DNA of 64,000 bases from Diphasiastrum complanatum (GCA_029204225.1 CM055112.1:26600118-26664117), one strand, 5' to 3'; positions 1 through 11,000 are shown, counted from the first letter of the stretch. Program-made: numbers and translations. The notes: generated from the letters alone by a model not told the origin.

Positions 1-430
1 TTTCATGTCTGATCAAGCACTTTGCTTAGTTCTGGGACTCCACAATATAGATAATATGCTGCCTGATAGCTTATGTGAGTGGTCTGTCCCTTTTTTTTTT
101 TTTTAGAGAGAAAGATAAATTCCTTGCAATCGATTGCATAAATAAGTGATGCTAGCTCCAACCCGGAAGATAATTACTGTTTTGGGACATGATTGTCACT
201 GGTCATGCATGCTGTTACCTGAAACCTATACAATAGTGATAGAAGTGAGGTAGATTTGCGAGAATTCGGACCTAAACTATCCTAAGTATTGATTGTTAAA
301 CATGCAGACAATTCAACAAAAAAGGGTGTAAAAAATGAATTAAAAACAAAATGAACATTATCACAAAATGACAGAAATTATAGACATGCATGCACACACA
401 CACACACACACACACATAACACAGAATCAA
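1..430. other. No gene seen; flank of the Gypsy element with a CA microsatellite
   Basis: I see no supported gene here. The stretch lies just past the stop of the Gypsy integrase. It could be the 3' untranslated part of that element or older DNA. It does not match the Gypsy LTR at 11015-11751, so the 3' LTR is either off the window or lost. A pure CA repeat occupies about 393-416, and a run of T lies near 92-104. Confidence 0.5.
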
Positions 431-917
431 TCAGTATATGTCTAAGGAATAGTAGGGCTCATGATATCGCCGTAATCTACTCTCGTTCACTACCGTGTCC
501 AGCGGGATGCCTTTGAGGGTTTTAAATTTAGCGTAGCCCGAAGCAAAGATCTGATCAATGATATAGGGACCTTGGCCAGTAAACTTAAGTTTGCCCGTAT
601 GTACTTTCGTTTGATAGAGCTTATTGTGCATGCACACTAATGACTCTTGTTTTGCAAAGCTTATGGAGGTGGAATAGCCTATGGGCAAGGATCTGACTTT
701 CGTCTAGTTTCAAATCGTAGGCTACCCGTAAAGACGGGACATAGAATTCTACATGCATCATGGCCTCTTGTCCATACGTGAGTTGGAATGGTGTCGTGCC
801 AATGGCCTTTTTGGGTGTTGTTCGATATGCCCATAAAGCGGCATATAACTTGAACTCCCAATCTAACAGACTGGCTTCCACCGTCTTCATGAGGATTTCA
901 CACAGAACCTTATTCAT
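431..917 (-). pseudogene. Gypsy integrase, C-terminal part
   Basis: The C-terminal integrase of the Gypsy element, continuing the catalytic core at 6104-6326 after the copia-1 insertion. Conserved landmarks are AYRTTPKKAIGTTPFQLTYG, the start of a PSLR-type segment, and in a second frame the GPYII...ESRLRRYH terminus that binds DNA in this family. A frameshift near 621-690 separates these two parts. In the family this enzyme inserts the cDNA into the host chromosome. Here it cannot be made as one protein. Confidence 0.85.
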
Positions 918-947
918 GGACTCAGCCTGCCCGTTACATCTTGGGTA

Positions 948-952
948 ATATG
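948..952. repeat. Target-site duplication of copia-1, left copy (ATATG)
   Basis: ATATG lies directly before the TG start of the left LTR and recurs directly after the CA end of the right LTR at 6099-6103. A 5-bp duplication is the usual length for Copia integrase. Confidence 0.93.
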
Positions 953-1599
953 TGTGAAAGGTTTCAGATCCTTAAGATCCAATATACTTGAATGATCTTT
1001 GGTTAGAAAGATAAATACACTACCAATCTCACCAATGTAGAAAAATCAGCATCTACACACAATTGAGATGCAAACACTAATAGAACTTGATCAAACTTGA
1101 ATGAAATGAATATGTACTATTGCTGTCCGTACAAAACCAGCAAGCTACTATATTTCACACGTGTGGATCCAGAAATAGCAAATATAGATCACTCTACAAA
1201 TAGAATTGCAAGCAATCACCAAGATAGTGCACCAATGGATAGTAGAACCCAAGAGAACCATGTATAAGCATGAAATGAAATAGAGAAGAGAGAAGATCAC
1301 TCTCTCCAAGTTACATCCTTTTATAGCAAGTCCAGACCCTATTTGGCCACTTGGATTTCCCACCAAAATGCTAACCCTACTAATTTTGGGTCTAGATTCA
1401 ATGTACCCAACTTATTCAAATTGAATCTACTCAAACTCGCATTCTATCTTTCCCACACTTTCAAAAAGTTTTTATTCAAATGAAATTTAGACTAATGAAC
1501 TTTGAAAAGTCAACCTCTAAGTCTAAAACAAGTTTTGGCCTCAATATGCCAAATATGAAAATATTGCAAAATGTGATGAAACTAGTTGAATCTTTCACA
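953..1599 (-). repeat. Copia-1 3' LTR
   Basis: 647 bp, starting TGTGAAAGG and ending TTTCACA on the plus strand, matched along its whole length by 5449-6098. A TATA-like motif lies at 1317-1327 on the minus strand (GCTATAAAAGG), the expected LTR promoter. Confidence 0.93.
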
Positions 1600-2512
1600 C
1601 TCCCTCTTCAACTAGTTTTAGCATAGACTTTGATAATACTCCAAGTGAAGTCCTATGCTTCATGAACAAGTCTTTTCCCAATGCTTTGGTGAAGATATCA
1701 GCTACACATTCCCTTGAAGACACATGTTGAAGCTCTACCTCCTTTGCAATGACTTGCTCTCTCACAAAATGATATTGTATCTCAATATGCTTGCTCCTAG
1801 CATAGTTTTTGACAATAGAACTTTGATCCATCATAAGAATGATCTTCTTCCTAAGAATAGATCTCCTTTCAATGATCATGTAATGCTCAAAATAGAAACA
1901 ACCATAATTGATATAGAGAATAGTGTCCACTTGGGATGCTTCACTATTTCTTACATCAATTTTACATATCAAGATGTAACTAGAACATGAAGAATCAATT
2001 AGAATGTAAATGAAATAATTCCACCATGCTTCCAACTTTGACCTCTCTGGAAAAATACAGCAAACAAACAATAAATGTGAGTGATCAACTTTTGCTTGCA
2101 TGTCTCCTCCTTCTTTGTCCTTTGTTGCCATGTATCCACCATGATACTCCATGAATGAGCTTCCATCTCCATCTTGCCAAAAGATGCCATCAAGCCTTGA
2201 TGACTTGGCCATGAATGAGTGACATAATGAGCCTCCAATATCTTCATTTTCATCAGCAAAACCAGCCAAGAATTCTAGTACTAACCCAACATCAAAACAA
2301 TGCTCACCAATGTAGTTAGTTTTATCATATCTTGACAATTTGTTTACATCCACATGAAATTGCTCAAACATGAGATAGAACAAGTAAAGTAAACTTGAAC
2401 AACACTTCCTTGCTGCTCCTTTGACCTTACTTGAGTCTTCAGTATGCTGTAAAAATAGATCCATAATACCTTTGCCAATTACCTCTCCTTTGATGCTCTT
2501 GACTAGTTCCAA
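1595..2512 (-). CDS. Copia-1 tail reading frame: non-RT conserved domain plus RNase H C-terminus
   Basis: An open frame of 305 codons occupies the place of RT and RNase H. Residues about 1-225 show no RT motif (no YVDD) and are not recognised. They include ELVKSIKGE, KGAARK, and later KIDVRNSEA and YINYG. Residues about 230-300 are the C-terminal part of Copia RNase H (DQSSIVKN, ARSKHIEIQYHFV, ADIFTKALG). The same unknown region recurs in copia-5 (30387-30945), in part in copia-6 (44475-44744) and in copia-7 (KGAARK near 33950). Recurrence at independent loci argues that it was inherited, not formed by a local accident. Function unknown: it could be protein-coding or an RNA signal that happens to be open. 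The frame runs into the LTR. Confidence 0.6.
   Translation of the reverse strand: MELVKSIKGEVIGKGIMDLFLQHTEDSSKVKGAARKCCSSLLYLFYLMFEQFHVDVNKLSRYDKTNYIGEHCFDVGLVLEFLAGFADENEDIGGSLCHSFMAKSSRLDGIFWQDGDGSSFMEYHGGYMATKDKEGGDMQAKVDHSHLLFVCCIFPERSKLEAWWNYFIYILIDSSCSSYILICKIDVRNSEASQVDTILYINYGCFYFEHYMIIERRSILRKKIILMMDQSSIVKNYARSKHIEIQYHFVREQVIAKEVELQHVSSRECVADIFTKALGKDLFMKHRTSLGVLSKSMLKLVEEGV
1600..1612 (-). promoter_or_regulatory. Polypurine tract of copia-1
   Basis: On the minus strand GTTGAAGAGGGAG lies directly before the 3' LTR start TGTGAAAG. This is the plus-strand priming site. Copia-5, -6 and -7 have near-identical tracts. Confidence 0.85.
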
Positions 2513-2585
2513 ATTGCCAACTTCCCTTTTGACTAGTTGAAGCGCTTTGAGATCAACCTCTTGATCAACAACTTAATCATCAAAG

Positions 2586-4021
2586 TCATTGAACAAAATT
2601 TGTTTTCCAGATCCAATACTTGATTTCACAACAAGATAACATCCACCCACTTGCATAGCTCCATGTACACAAGATGATCCTCCAAAAGATGTTCCACTCT
2701 TCATAAGAGCTTGATACTTGAGATGGCATTGCTTGGATCCACTCCTCTTCTTTCCTTGCTTGATCTACATTTGTAGGCTCATCCAAAGAGGTTAGGAAAG
2801 CAGCATAATTTTCAGAAACTACTTGCTTACCCTTTTGATCATATGTGAGCCTTGAAGGTAATTGTCTTTCTCTTGATGTTCTCCTTGGCTTTTGACTTGA
2901 TGAAGGTCCATCATCACCACCATCCAAAGTATGATCCTTCTCATCAACATCGAGAATGTTAGATCCATCCACTCTACCATCAATCATGCTTGAAGACACC
3001 TTTGGAATGTTCCCCTCATAAAAAATGACATCTCTATCAGCAATCACTTTGTTAGTAGAAGGAATGTAAACCTTGTAGGCTTTACTCACCTCACTATATC
3101 CAACAAAAATACCTCTTCTTGAAGATGGATCCTCCTTGGTCCTATCATCAAGAGTAATGTTGACATAGCATGTGCATCCAAAGGTTCTTAGAAAGTTGAC
3201 ACTCGGCCTCCTCTTGAATAGCATCTCAAAAGGTATCCTTCCATCCAAAATAGCACTCGACCACCTATTGCACAAGAAATTGGCACACAACAAAGCTTGA
3301 TCCCAAAATGGTTTGTCAAGATTAGCACTTAACCTCATAGCTTTAGCACTTTCACATAAAGTCTTATTCTTCCTTTCAGCCACTCCATTTTGTTGTGGGG
3401 TCCTTGATATTGTATACTCCCTCTTGATCCCAAACTCATCACAAAAGGCCTTGAACTTGTTAGATATGTACTCACCACCATTGTCACCTCTCAAGCACTT
3501 GATCTTTGTGGAAAATTGGTTCTCCCTTGCATTCTTGAACTTGATAAAGACATCATTCACTTCATCCTTGCTATTTAGTCATGATAGATCCAACAAAATC
3601 TACTAAAATCATCAATGAATGTTACATACATATTAGCTCCACTATTGCTAATTGTAGTAAATCCATGAATATTCGAATGTACAAGTTGAGAAGGCTTTGT
3701 AGATTTAGATATAGATCTAGTATAGGGTACTCTATGTGACTTGGACAAAGCACAAGACTCACAAACATGTTTGATGCCACTTAAGGAACTTGGAAGACCT
3801 ATCACAATCTTCTTCCTAGCCATTACCTCCAATGACTTGAAGTTGAGGTGTCCCATCCTTTTATGCCAAACCTCTTGAATAGGTATTTGCTCCCTTGAGA
3901 CACATCCAACTTGGTTAGCAATAACACAAGCATCTAGTTTGAACAACTTCCCTTGACTTTTACCTTTTCCAACCAAGACATCCTTCCTTTTGATCAAACA
4001 AGCATCTCCATCAAACTCCAA
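2586..4021 (-). pseudogene. Copia-1 integrase
   Basis: Integrase in two frames. The first (3575-4021) carries the zinc-binding HKRMGHLNFKSL region, CESCALSKSH, and the first two acidic residues in HSNIHG and FIDDFSR; the first catalytic Asp is Asn in this copy. The second (2586-3560) carries LRGDNGGEY, the catalytic Glu region TPQQNGVAERKN, and the C-terminal RTFGCTCYVN and RRGIFVGYSE motifs. It ends with DEPTNVDQARKEEEWIQAM, the usual start of Copia RT, after which RT homology stops. The frame break near 3560-3600 and the Asp to Asn change mean no active enzyme. Confidence 0.85.
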
Positions 4022-4848
4022 CTTGAGGCCTTGCTTAGCATTTGACTCACACTAAGCAAATTCTTGGTAATAGATGGAATAAACAAGACTTCCTCCAAAT
4101 AAAAATTCCTATTTTTAGAGAGAGCAATAGGAATTGTGCCAATCCCTTTGAGTGCACACTCACCATCATTGGCCGTGTAGATCACCCTCTTGTCATCTCC
4201 ATATGCCAACAAAGAAGTGAAGTACTCTCTATGAAAGGTCATGTGTGAACTTACTCCACTATCAATCCACCAAGGATCTAGATCTCCATCATTAGCAAAC
4301 ATACATGAAGACATCACGAAAGCATCATTATTTGCATTTGAATAGAAATACTTGGAACAATGTTAGCATGGGCATCCAACAACCCATTAAGAATCACTTG
4401 AATAAGCTCTCCTTCCTTAATGTTTTCATCAATGCAAGCCAACTCATCATTCAATGCTTTCATCCTCAAAACAAAAGTACTTGGACTTTCTTCATTCTTT
4501 TGCAAAAAAGAAAAAATTTGCCTTCTTAGAGTCAACACTCTAGAAGTAGACTTGGACTTTATAAAGCTTCTTCAATGAATTCCAAGCTTCCAAAGATGAT
4601 GTGCACTTACCAACTTCCTTGCGAAGTTCATTGGTAACATTCATTTTTATCATGTGTAGAGCCTTCTTGGCCCTCTTGTCATACCTCAATTGATCTTGTT
4701 GTGTTGCTGGTCTCTCCTCCAAACCTACAACAATATCCAGAACATCATTCATCTCAAGAAGTGACTCCATCCTCACTTTCCACAATGAATAGTTACTTGA
4801 GGTAAGCCTATCATTGGCTTCCAACATGACTCCAATTGAGGTTGCCAT
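3994..4848 (-). pseudogene. Copia-1 gag and protease, internally deleted
   Basis: Gag starts at 4848 (MATSIGVMLEANDRL) with the SSNYSLWKVRMESLL motif of Copia gag. A frameshift near 4540 breaks it. A second frame (4314-4538) carries FVLRMKALNDELA. It then jumps straight to the protease, whose active site reads DSGVSSH (usually DSGASSH). Compared with copia-2, about 300 bases coding for the zinc knuckle are missing between the two, with short shared sequence at the junction. Gag normally forms the particle and the protease cuts the polyprotein. Neither would work here. Confidence 0.85.
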
Positions 4849-5436
4849 CTAGCAATGACTTGATCTTCTCTTTCAACCTGCTTCAATGCACAAAGCACTC
4901 CTTTGAACAACAACAAATGCTTTCAAAAGAAATCACCAAGATTTGAAACTATCTCACAAATTCTCTTCTAGTACTTATCCAAGCAAATCAACACATAGAA
5001 TCATGGAATCTTGATCAACCTATGATCTATCCTCAATCTAATGACTTTTGCCACTTCCTAAGATTGAAACACACTCAAATGAAGTCTAGAAACCTCACTA
5101 TCTAGAGATCCAATCAAAATTAGGGTTTTGACAAAATCACAAAAAATTGAGTATTCCAAATCTACATGCAAATGCTGAAAATTTGATATGCAATCTATAA
5201 GCCACCACTTAGGCTGAACCAATGATCCGAAAATCGGCCAAATCCAGTATGTGAATTCAAAAATCGGAATTGAACAAGTATATTGACCTATTTAGTGTTT
5301 TGATCTACAAAATATCCAATCTACAAAAGCAAAAAATCCGATTTTGGTGTAGAATCCTCTCTAGCATGCTCTAGACTCGATATCTTCACCAAATCATTGA
5401 TAGATCTGATTTCCTCCTTCATAAACTGAAACACAA
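4849..5436 (-). other. Copia-1 5' untranslated leader
   Basis: About 590 bases between primer site and gag start, without a supported frame. Copia-2 has a closely similar leader at 14183-14724. It probably carries packaging signals, by position only. Confidence 0.7.
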
Positions 5437-5448
5437 GCTCTGATACCA
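5437..5448 (-). promoter_or_regulatory. Primer binding site of copia-1 (tRNA-iMet)
   Basis: The minus strand reads TGGTATCAGAGC directly after the 5' LTR. This is the classic complement of the 3' end of initiator methionine tRNA in plant Copia elements. Confidence 0.95.
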
Positions 5449-6098
5449 TGTGAAAGATTTTAGATCCTTAAGATCCAATCTACTTGAATGATCTTTGGTT
5501 AGAAAGAGAAATACACTACCAATCTCACCAATGTAGAAAAATCAGCATCTACACACAATTTGAGATGCAAACACTAATAGAACTTGATCAAACTTGAATA
5601 AAATGATTATGTACTGTTGCTGTCCGTACAAAACCAGCAAGCTATTGTATTTCACACGTGTGAATCCAAAAATAGCACATATAGATCATTCTACACATAG
5701 AATTGCAAGCAATCACCAAGATAGTGCACCAATGGATAGTAGAACCCAAGAGAACCATGTATAAGCATGAAATGAAATAGAGAAGAGAGAAGATCACTCT
5801 CTCCACAAGTTACATCCTTTTATAACAGGTCCAAACCCTATTTGGCCACTTGGCTTTTCCACCAAAATGCTAACCCTACTAATTTTGGGTCTAGATTCAA
5901 TGTACCCAACTTATTCAAATTGAATTTACTCAAACTCGCATTCTATCTTTCCCACACTTTCAAAAAGTGTTTATTCAAATGAAATTTAGAATAATGAACT
6001 TTGAAAAGTCAACCTCTAAGTCTAAAGCAAGTTTTGGCCTCAATATGCCAAATATGAAAATATTGCAAAATGTGATGAAACTAGTTGAATCTTTCACA
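5449..6098 (-). repeat. Copia-1 5' LTR
   Basis: 650 bp copy of the LTR at 953-1599 with the same TG...CA ends. The TATA-like motif is at about 5816-5826 on the minus strand. Small insertions of 1 and 2 bases explain the length difference. Confidence 0.93.
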
Positions 6099-6103
6099 AT
6101 ATG
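6099..6103. repeat. Target-site duplication of copia-1, right copy (ATATG)
   Basis: Identical to 948-952. Gypsy integrase sequence continues in frame on either side. Confidence 0.93.
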
Positions 6104-6654
6104 GAGCACTTTTGCGATGAACAACTAGGAAGGTCGACAACAAGTGTTCAATTACTATGTTCAAAAAGTGTGTACCCCTATCGTTGACGATTTCGAGTGG
6201 GCAACCAAATCGTACAATGATTTGCTCATAAAGGAACCGAACAGTGGTTTTGGCATCGACGTTCTTTACCGCCTGAACCTCTGCCGACTTCGTGCAATAA
6301 TCTGTCACCACGATAATATATCTTGCCTATGTGAATCGCGCGGCGGGACTGATTGGTCCTACATAATCAATACCCCATTTAAAAAAAGCTTGTTCAGATA
6401 AGATGGGGGTTAAAGGCATATAATCTGAAAATTGTGGCCTTTTGGCTCTTTGGTACACATCACAAGCCTTTACAAAGTTATGAGTGTCCTTAAATAGTGA
6501 AGGCCACCAATACCCAGCTAGTAAGATCTTCCTAGCTGTTTTTTCTGAGGCAAAGTGTCCACCACCAACTCCTTCGTGTAGCAAGGATATGATGGAAATA
6601 ATCTCGCCCTCAGTCAAACATCGTCTAATCACACCGTCTGCACCCTTTTTTATA
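6104..6654 (-). pseudogene. Gypsy integrase, zinc-binding domain and catalytic core
   Basis: Reads through an H2C2 zinc region (LHEGVGGGHF, then CDVYQRAKRPQ) and the start of the catalytic core (KWGIDYVGPI with the first Asp, VNDRGTHF with the second). The core continues at 917 after the copia-1 insertion. A stop at about 6327 falls inside the core, and a frameshift lies near 6653 at a run of seven T on the plus strand, joining it to the RNase H frame. Confidence 0.85.
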
Positions 6655-7296
6655 AAGTTGCCTTGTTATAAGTGTATAGGGTGCCACCTTGTCGATAAGT
6701 GCACATTGGGCAGGTTTCGACAACGTCGGATCTAGCACCCCCATCGTTAAAAACTCTGTGATGTGTTTGGCCCACATGGGAGTATAGTCAACTTGAAAAA
6801 GTATTGCATCGGGTAGGTCATCATTGATGTCCTCCGTTGGTTTCTCATCACTCGATATTCTAGATAGATGATCAACAACAAAATGTTGCGATCCTTTGCC
6901 CACAACAATACAAAATTTGAATTCTTGTAGTAATAGCAACCAACATGTGATTCTACCTGTTGTGCAAGTTTTGTTCATGAGGTAAAGTAACGCTTGATGA
7001 TTTGTGAAAAATACAAAGGGTTTACCTTGAAGATAATGTCGAAACTTCTGGATGGCTTAAATCATCGCTAATGCTTCTCTCTCGGTTGTGGTGTAGTTCT
7101 TTTCCGCAGATGTTAAATGTCTACTAAGGAAACGAATTGGATAGTCCTTCTTGTACTCTCCGGGTTGAGTTAGCACTGCACCGATGAAAAACTTCGATGC
7201 ATCAGTATGCACATGAAACTCCTTCATGTAATCTGGAGCTTGCAAGATAGGAGCAGTTGTCAAGGCGTGTTTGAGTTTTTGGAAGGCCTTTCTCTA
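6655..7296 (-). pseudogene. Gypsy RNase H and connection region
   Basis: Same reading frame as the RT upstream. Landmarks are HTDASKFFIGAVLTQ, LSRHLTSAEKNYTTTEREAL and VVDHLSRI, all typical of Gypsy RNase H. Two in-frame stops, at 7294-7296 (after KWTDE) and at about 7057 (after EALAMI), replace conserved residues. RNase H removes the RNA template during reverse transcription. Not functional here. Confidence 0.85.
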
Positions 7297-8235
7297 TTCA
7301 TCCGTCCACTTAGGATTTACGGTCACTCTGTATGTCCATCGTGCTTTACTAGCAAAATCGCGAATATGGCAACAATAGTGATTAGCATGACCCATAAAAC
7401 AATAAGCGTCTCGGACCGTTTTAGGTTCTGGCCTCTCAACGATGACTTTGATCTTCTCTGGGTCAGTGGCAATCCCATTGCGCGATACAATGTGACCAAG
7501 TACAACACCGTGGGTGACCCATATCTGAAATTTTTCAGGATAAAGAGAAATACCATACCTCTGGCATTGTATGAAAATACGTTCGAGTATGGTCAAGTGC
7601 GTGGATTCTTCCGAGTGCACCCCAATGTCATCAAGATAGATCTCAAGGTTGTCACCAATGAGATCATAAAATGCTGCTTGCATGACACGTTGGAAGGTAC
7701 ATGGCGCATTACACAATCCAAAGGGCATAACGCACCAGCAGAAGATACCCCATTCCGTAGCAAAAGCCATTTTGGGGTGGTCTTTTTCAGAGATAACAAC
7801 TAAGTTGTATCCACTGAAGCCATTTAGGAAGGAGTAAACTTCATCCCCAGCTAGGTTTTCCAATATGGATTCGCCATACGAGATTGGAAAATGATCTCTT
7901 TTTGTGGAAGCGTTTAATTTGCGATAGTCAACACAGATATGAAGCTTCCCATTCTTCTTTGGGACCACAATGATAGGTGATACCCAATCTGTATGTTCCA
8001 CCTCGTAGATGAAACCTGCCTCCAAGAGCTTTTGGAGTTTTTCTTTGATGCATGCTCTGTAGATCGGATGACAATGATAAGGTCTACTGGCATGGGGTTT
8101 AGCATCCTTCTTTAATGGGATTCTATGCACGACAACCGAGGGATCTACCCCCTTCATGTCCTTGTAGTTCCATGCGAAGTTATGACGATATTTTCTAAGG
8201 AGCTTCTCTAAGGCCAGACGTTGTTCGGTGTTGAG
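7294..8235 (-). pseudogene. Gypsy reverse transcriptase
   Basis: The RT domain is nearly complete: VVHRIPLKKDAKP, WVSPIIVVPKKNG, CVDYRKLN, MPFGLCNAPCTFQRVM and the catalytic YLDD in EIYLDDIGVH. In the family it copies the element RNA into DNA. The frame starts just upstream of 8157 (HNFAWNYKDMKG) and ends at a stop that replaces a residue in the linker to RNase H. Upstream it is out of frame with 8208-8747. Confidence 0.88.
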
Positions 8236-8747
8236 GTGTGCTCCAATATGGACAAACTTTTCCTCTGAGGCTCTTGAAGATTTAACTTTATGGTTTGAGC
8301 GGGGCCATCATATGGCTCATTCACTTTTGGCTCCCATTGAGCTTGAGGCAGGTGGATAGTTACATCTTCAATGGTGAAGTCCTTGAAATGGATGGACACA
8401 TCAATTTTATCAGGGGCGTAGGGCTTCTTAGTCATAGCCTTAGGTGGATCCTTAGGGGTTCTAGCTGTGTGGCTTGTGGACCTAGAGGATTGTGCTTCGC
8501 CCGAGGTTTCTTGAGCTATCGTAAGATCGCGAGGAGGCTCCACCTCTATAATCTTTTTCATTTTCTCGCGGATAGCTTCCTCCCTAGTTGGTTTCGCATG
8601 CACCTTGTGAGCGGCGTTTTTGGTTGGCTTGGATGCTTGAGGGACTTCGGTTAAGCGCGTAGATAGATTCAGTATCAGGTATCTCCCATTCGTATACCGG
8701 TCATTTGACACGATATAGTTTACTTTGGTCCAGTTTGGCTGCAGCAA
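8208..8747 (-). CDS. Gypsy segment upstream of RT, not recognised
   Basis: A 179-codon open frame directly before RT and one frame off from it. It is rich in Lys, Pro, Thr and Ser (KPTREEAIREKMKKIIEVE, TARTPKDPPKAMTKKPYAP). In Athila/Tat-like elements a linker between protease and RT has this kind of composition, which is the most likely identity. No protease DSG or DTG motif and no zinc knuckle is seen. It belongs to the same element because it abuts RT on the same strand. Confidence 0.5.
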   Translation of the reverse strand: MLQPNWTKVNYIVSNDRYTNGRYLILNLSTRLTEVPQASKPTKNAAHKVHAKPTREEAIREKMKKIIEVEPPRDLTIAQETSGEAQSSRSTSHTARTPKDPPKAMTKKPYAPDKIDVSIHFKDFTIEDVTIHLPQAQWEPKVNEPYDGPAQTIKLNLQEPQRKSLSILEHTSTPNNVWP

Positions 8748-8779
8748 TGCTAGTCTTAGGCTCTATCTCTCGGACCTTC

Positions 8780-11000
8780 TCAGGGAGTAGTCGTGGGGGA
8801 ATGGCGTCCATGAAGCGCAGAATAGCTACATCTGATGAGATTCGTGGACGGAAACGTACTACTCGCAGATGACTTGCAAAAAAAGTGACTAGTGCAAGGG
8901 TGGGAGATGACTCGTGGACGGAAACGTACTACACGTAGAGGTGTGGAAAGTGCAAAAAATGACTCGTTGACGGGTAACTTACCACTCGCATATGACTCGT
9001 ACAGAAGATGACTTGCAAAAAATGACTCGTGCAACCCTGTACCCGTGGATCTAGAAACCGTGGGGTACTTGCACATGAAGTACTCGCACATAAGATCCAA
9101 CCGTGGGCTCGCTAGAAACCATGGGGTACTCGCACAGAAGATGACTCGCACAGGAATCTGACTCGTACACGACTCAGAAGGTGACAAACTAATTGTAAAC
9201 GACTATGAACACTAATGAAAAACGTGTAGTAAAAATCAGTCGGAAACCCACTGAAAAATGGCTAGAAATGGCGGAAGTACGGATGACAAAAGCCTCTAAA
9301 ATCGGAAAAGCAGCCAGAAAACTATGCGCAAAACCGATGAAGTACTGAAAAACTGCCGGGAAAATGTCTATGAAAACCGTTGAAAATGTCTAAAACATGT
9401 CGATGAACGCCACTTAAGTGCACAGGGCTGAGGGAGGATGCAAGCATGAAAACACTATGAAAAAATTACAAGAAGTGCTATAGATGCAAGTATGCATGAA
9501 GCATCTAACAAACTAAACTAGGCTGAAAAACGCAGATGTAAGCGATCAATCAAAAACAAACAAATGACTAAAATTGAAAGCTAGCTGTGCAGAAAGCAGC
9601 TTAATCTCTTCTGTCCACATTACACCAATCTCAATCAGCAGAGGAATTTGTAGTAAAGTTCGGCTATGTAGAACCTGATGGTGTTGCAGCTTTGGCGATT
9701 GCACATGCAACCATATCGAAGGCAACAGAAAAGGACGCAAAACTGAAAACGGACTAATGGTGTGCTGCTATGTGGGTTGGTAGTCCTGCAAGCAAAAAAA
9801 TGGGCTGTTGGTGTGCTCAAAATGAGTGGAAGACGTGTTCAAAACGGAGAAGGTTGTATTAGAAGGGAACTCCAGCGCTGCAGAGCACACCAAACTAAAC
9901 GTTGATGAAGAGAACTCTAGTAGGTGGTGGGATACAGATAGAACACTGGCATGGACTGAAAAAAAAAACACTGATGAAGCGCTATCGACTGCCTGTTCTT
10001 CATTGAGAGCCTACTTGCCTGGTTACTGCACTCCCAAAATTCACTTGCAATCCTGAAGTTTCACAAACCATGAGGGAGTTTCACAAATCGTGAGGGAGTT
10101 CCACAAACTGTGAGGGAGTTGATGTGCAAATTTGATTTGAGAAAGGATAGCGTGGATGAGGGCTTGCTCCAAGATGCGGCTGGTGTGCCCTCTGATGGCC
10201 GTTGAAAACCTGATGGATGCTAAAAGTGAGTTGCAGATGAAATGTCCCCTTCACGCCTGATGCAGCTGTAGATGAAGAAGACCACAGATGAAGAAAAAGT
10301 GTCCCCGTCACACGCTAGAGAAGCTGCAGATGCAACGTCCCCTTCATGCCTTCAAAGACAGACAACACATGGCATGCTCCTCTTGTTCAAAAACACGTTG
10401 TAGGCAAAACAACACTATGCTTTGAAGAAGCAGCAGAGGGCAGGTCATCAGATGGATGTTGCTCTTACGAAATCACCTGATGGAAGTGCGATTAGTGATG
10501 GGTCACCCTGCTGACACCTTCAGATGCCAGGCAATTCGAGGAGTTGCTCACGTGTGGGCAATAAGCAGATGAACCTCTGAGCAAAAGATTCATCCATAAA
10601 GCGCTGATGGGCTTTGATCTGCCGTTTCACTGGGACATGCGAAGGTAGAAAATGGATTGAAAACAGGCAAAACGAGCTGCTGAACGAGCTAAAAATGTGA
10701 GAGTTCAAGATCTTAGATGCGCCCCCTTCTAAAAACGTGATAGGGCTTTGCATAAGCCCTCGAGTGTGGCTTGAGGATGGCTGCTAAATCTACTCCATAA
10801 ACCCTCTTTGTTAAAAAAAAACACGCTTTGAGATTTCTTGAAGGAAAGCAAGCAAGGAAGGATGCTTGAAAAAAAGCAAAAAGCAAAAAACAAAAAACCA
10901 GTAAGCATTAAAAAAAACAGCAACAAGCAAAAAGCACCAAGCAAGAAATAGCTTGAAAACAGGAAGAGTAGCGAGAAAGTAGAGAAAGCGAAAATAGAGC
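8780..11000 (-). other. Gypsy non-coding leader, gag absent
   Basis: About 2.2 kb between primer site and the first pol-like frame with no recognisable gag. From 8836 to 9180 there is a dense set of TGACTCG-like repeats, including two copies of a segment reading CGTGGACGGAAACGTACTA. From about 10810 to 10990 the minus strand is strongly pyrimidine-rich. Short open frames here have no known motifs. Either gag was lost or replaced, or the region has decayed. Confidence 0.55.

Larger units (their letters stand above)
953..6098 (-). mobile_element. Copia-1: complete-structure Copia LTR element lacking most of RT
   Basis: Two LTRs (953-1599 and 5449-6098), a tRNA-iMet primer site, a polypurine tract and a perfect 5-bp target duplication define the ends exactly. 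Internal coding order on the minus strand is gag, protease, integrase, then a tail that is not RT, then a short RNase H remnant. Protease-integrase before RT marks it as Copia. By eye the LTRs differ at about 23 of 647 positions (about 3.5 percent), so the insertion is not very recent. Gag has lost its zinc-knuckle part relative to copia-2. It is the youngest layer of the nest, inside the Gypsy integrase. With RT missing it must have depended on another element to move. Confidence 0.93.

Noticed and set aside
1-430. Gypsy 3' LTR
   Set aside because: No similarity to the LTR at 11015-11751 could be seen.
3313-3606. Plus-strand frame opposite copia-1 integrase, repeated at 12333-12626
   Set aside because: Antisense shadow of integrase; it is conserved only because the two elements are homologous.
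7207-7803. 198-codon plus-strand frame opposite Gypsy RT
   Set aside because: Antisense shadow of a clear RT frame.
7294-8157. Endogenous pararetrovirus (Caulimoviridae) instead of Gypsy
   Set aside because: An integrase with a zinc domain follows RNase H, and an LTR and primer site are present. These fit Ty3/Gypsy, not a pararetrovirus.
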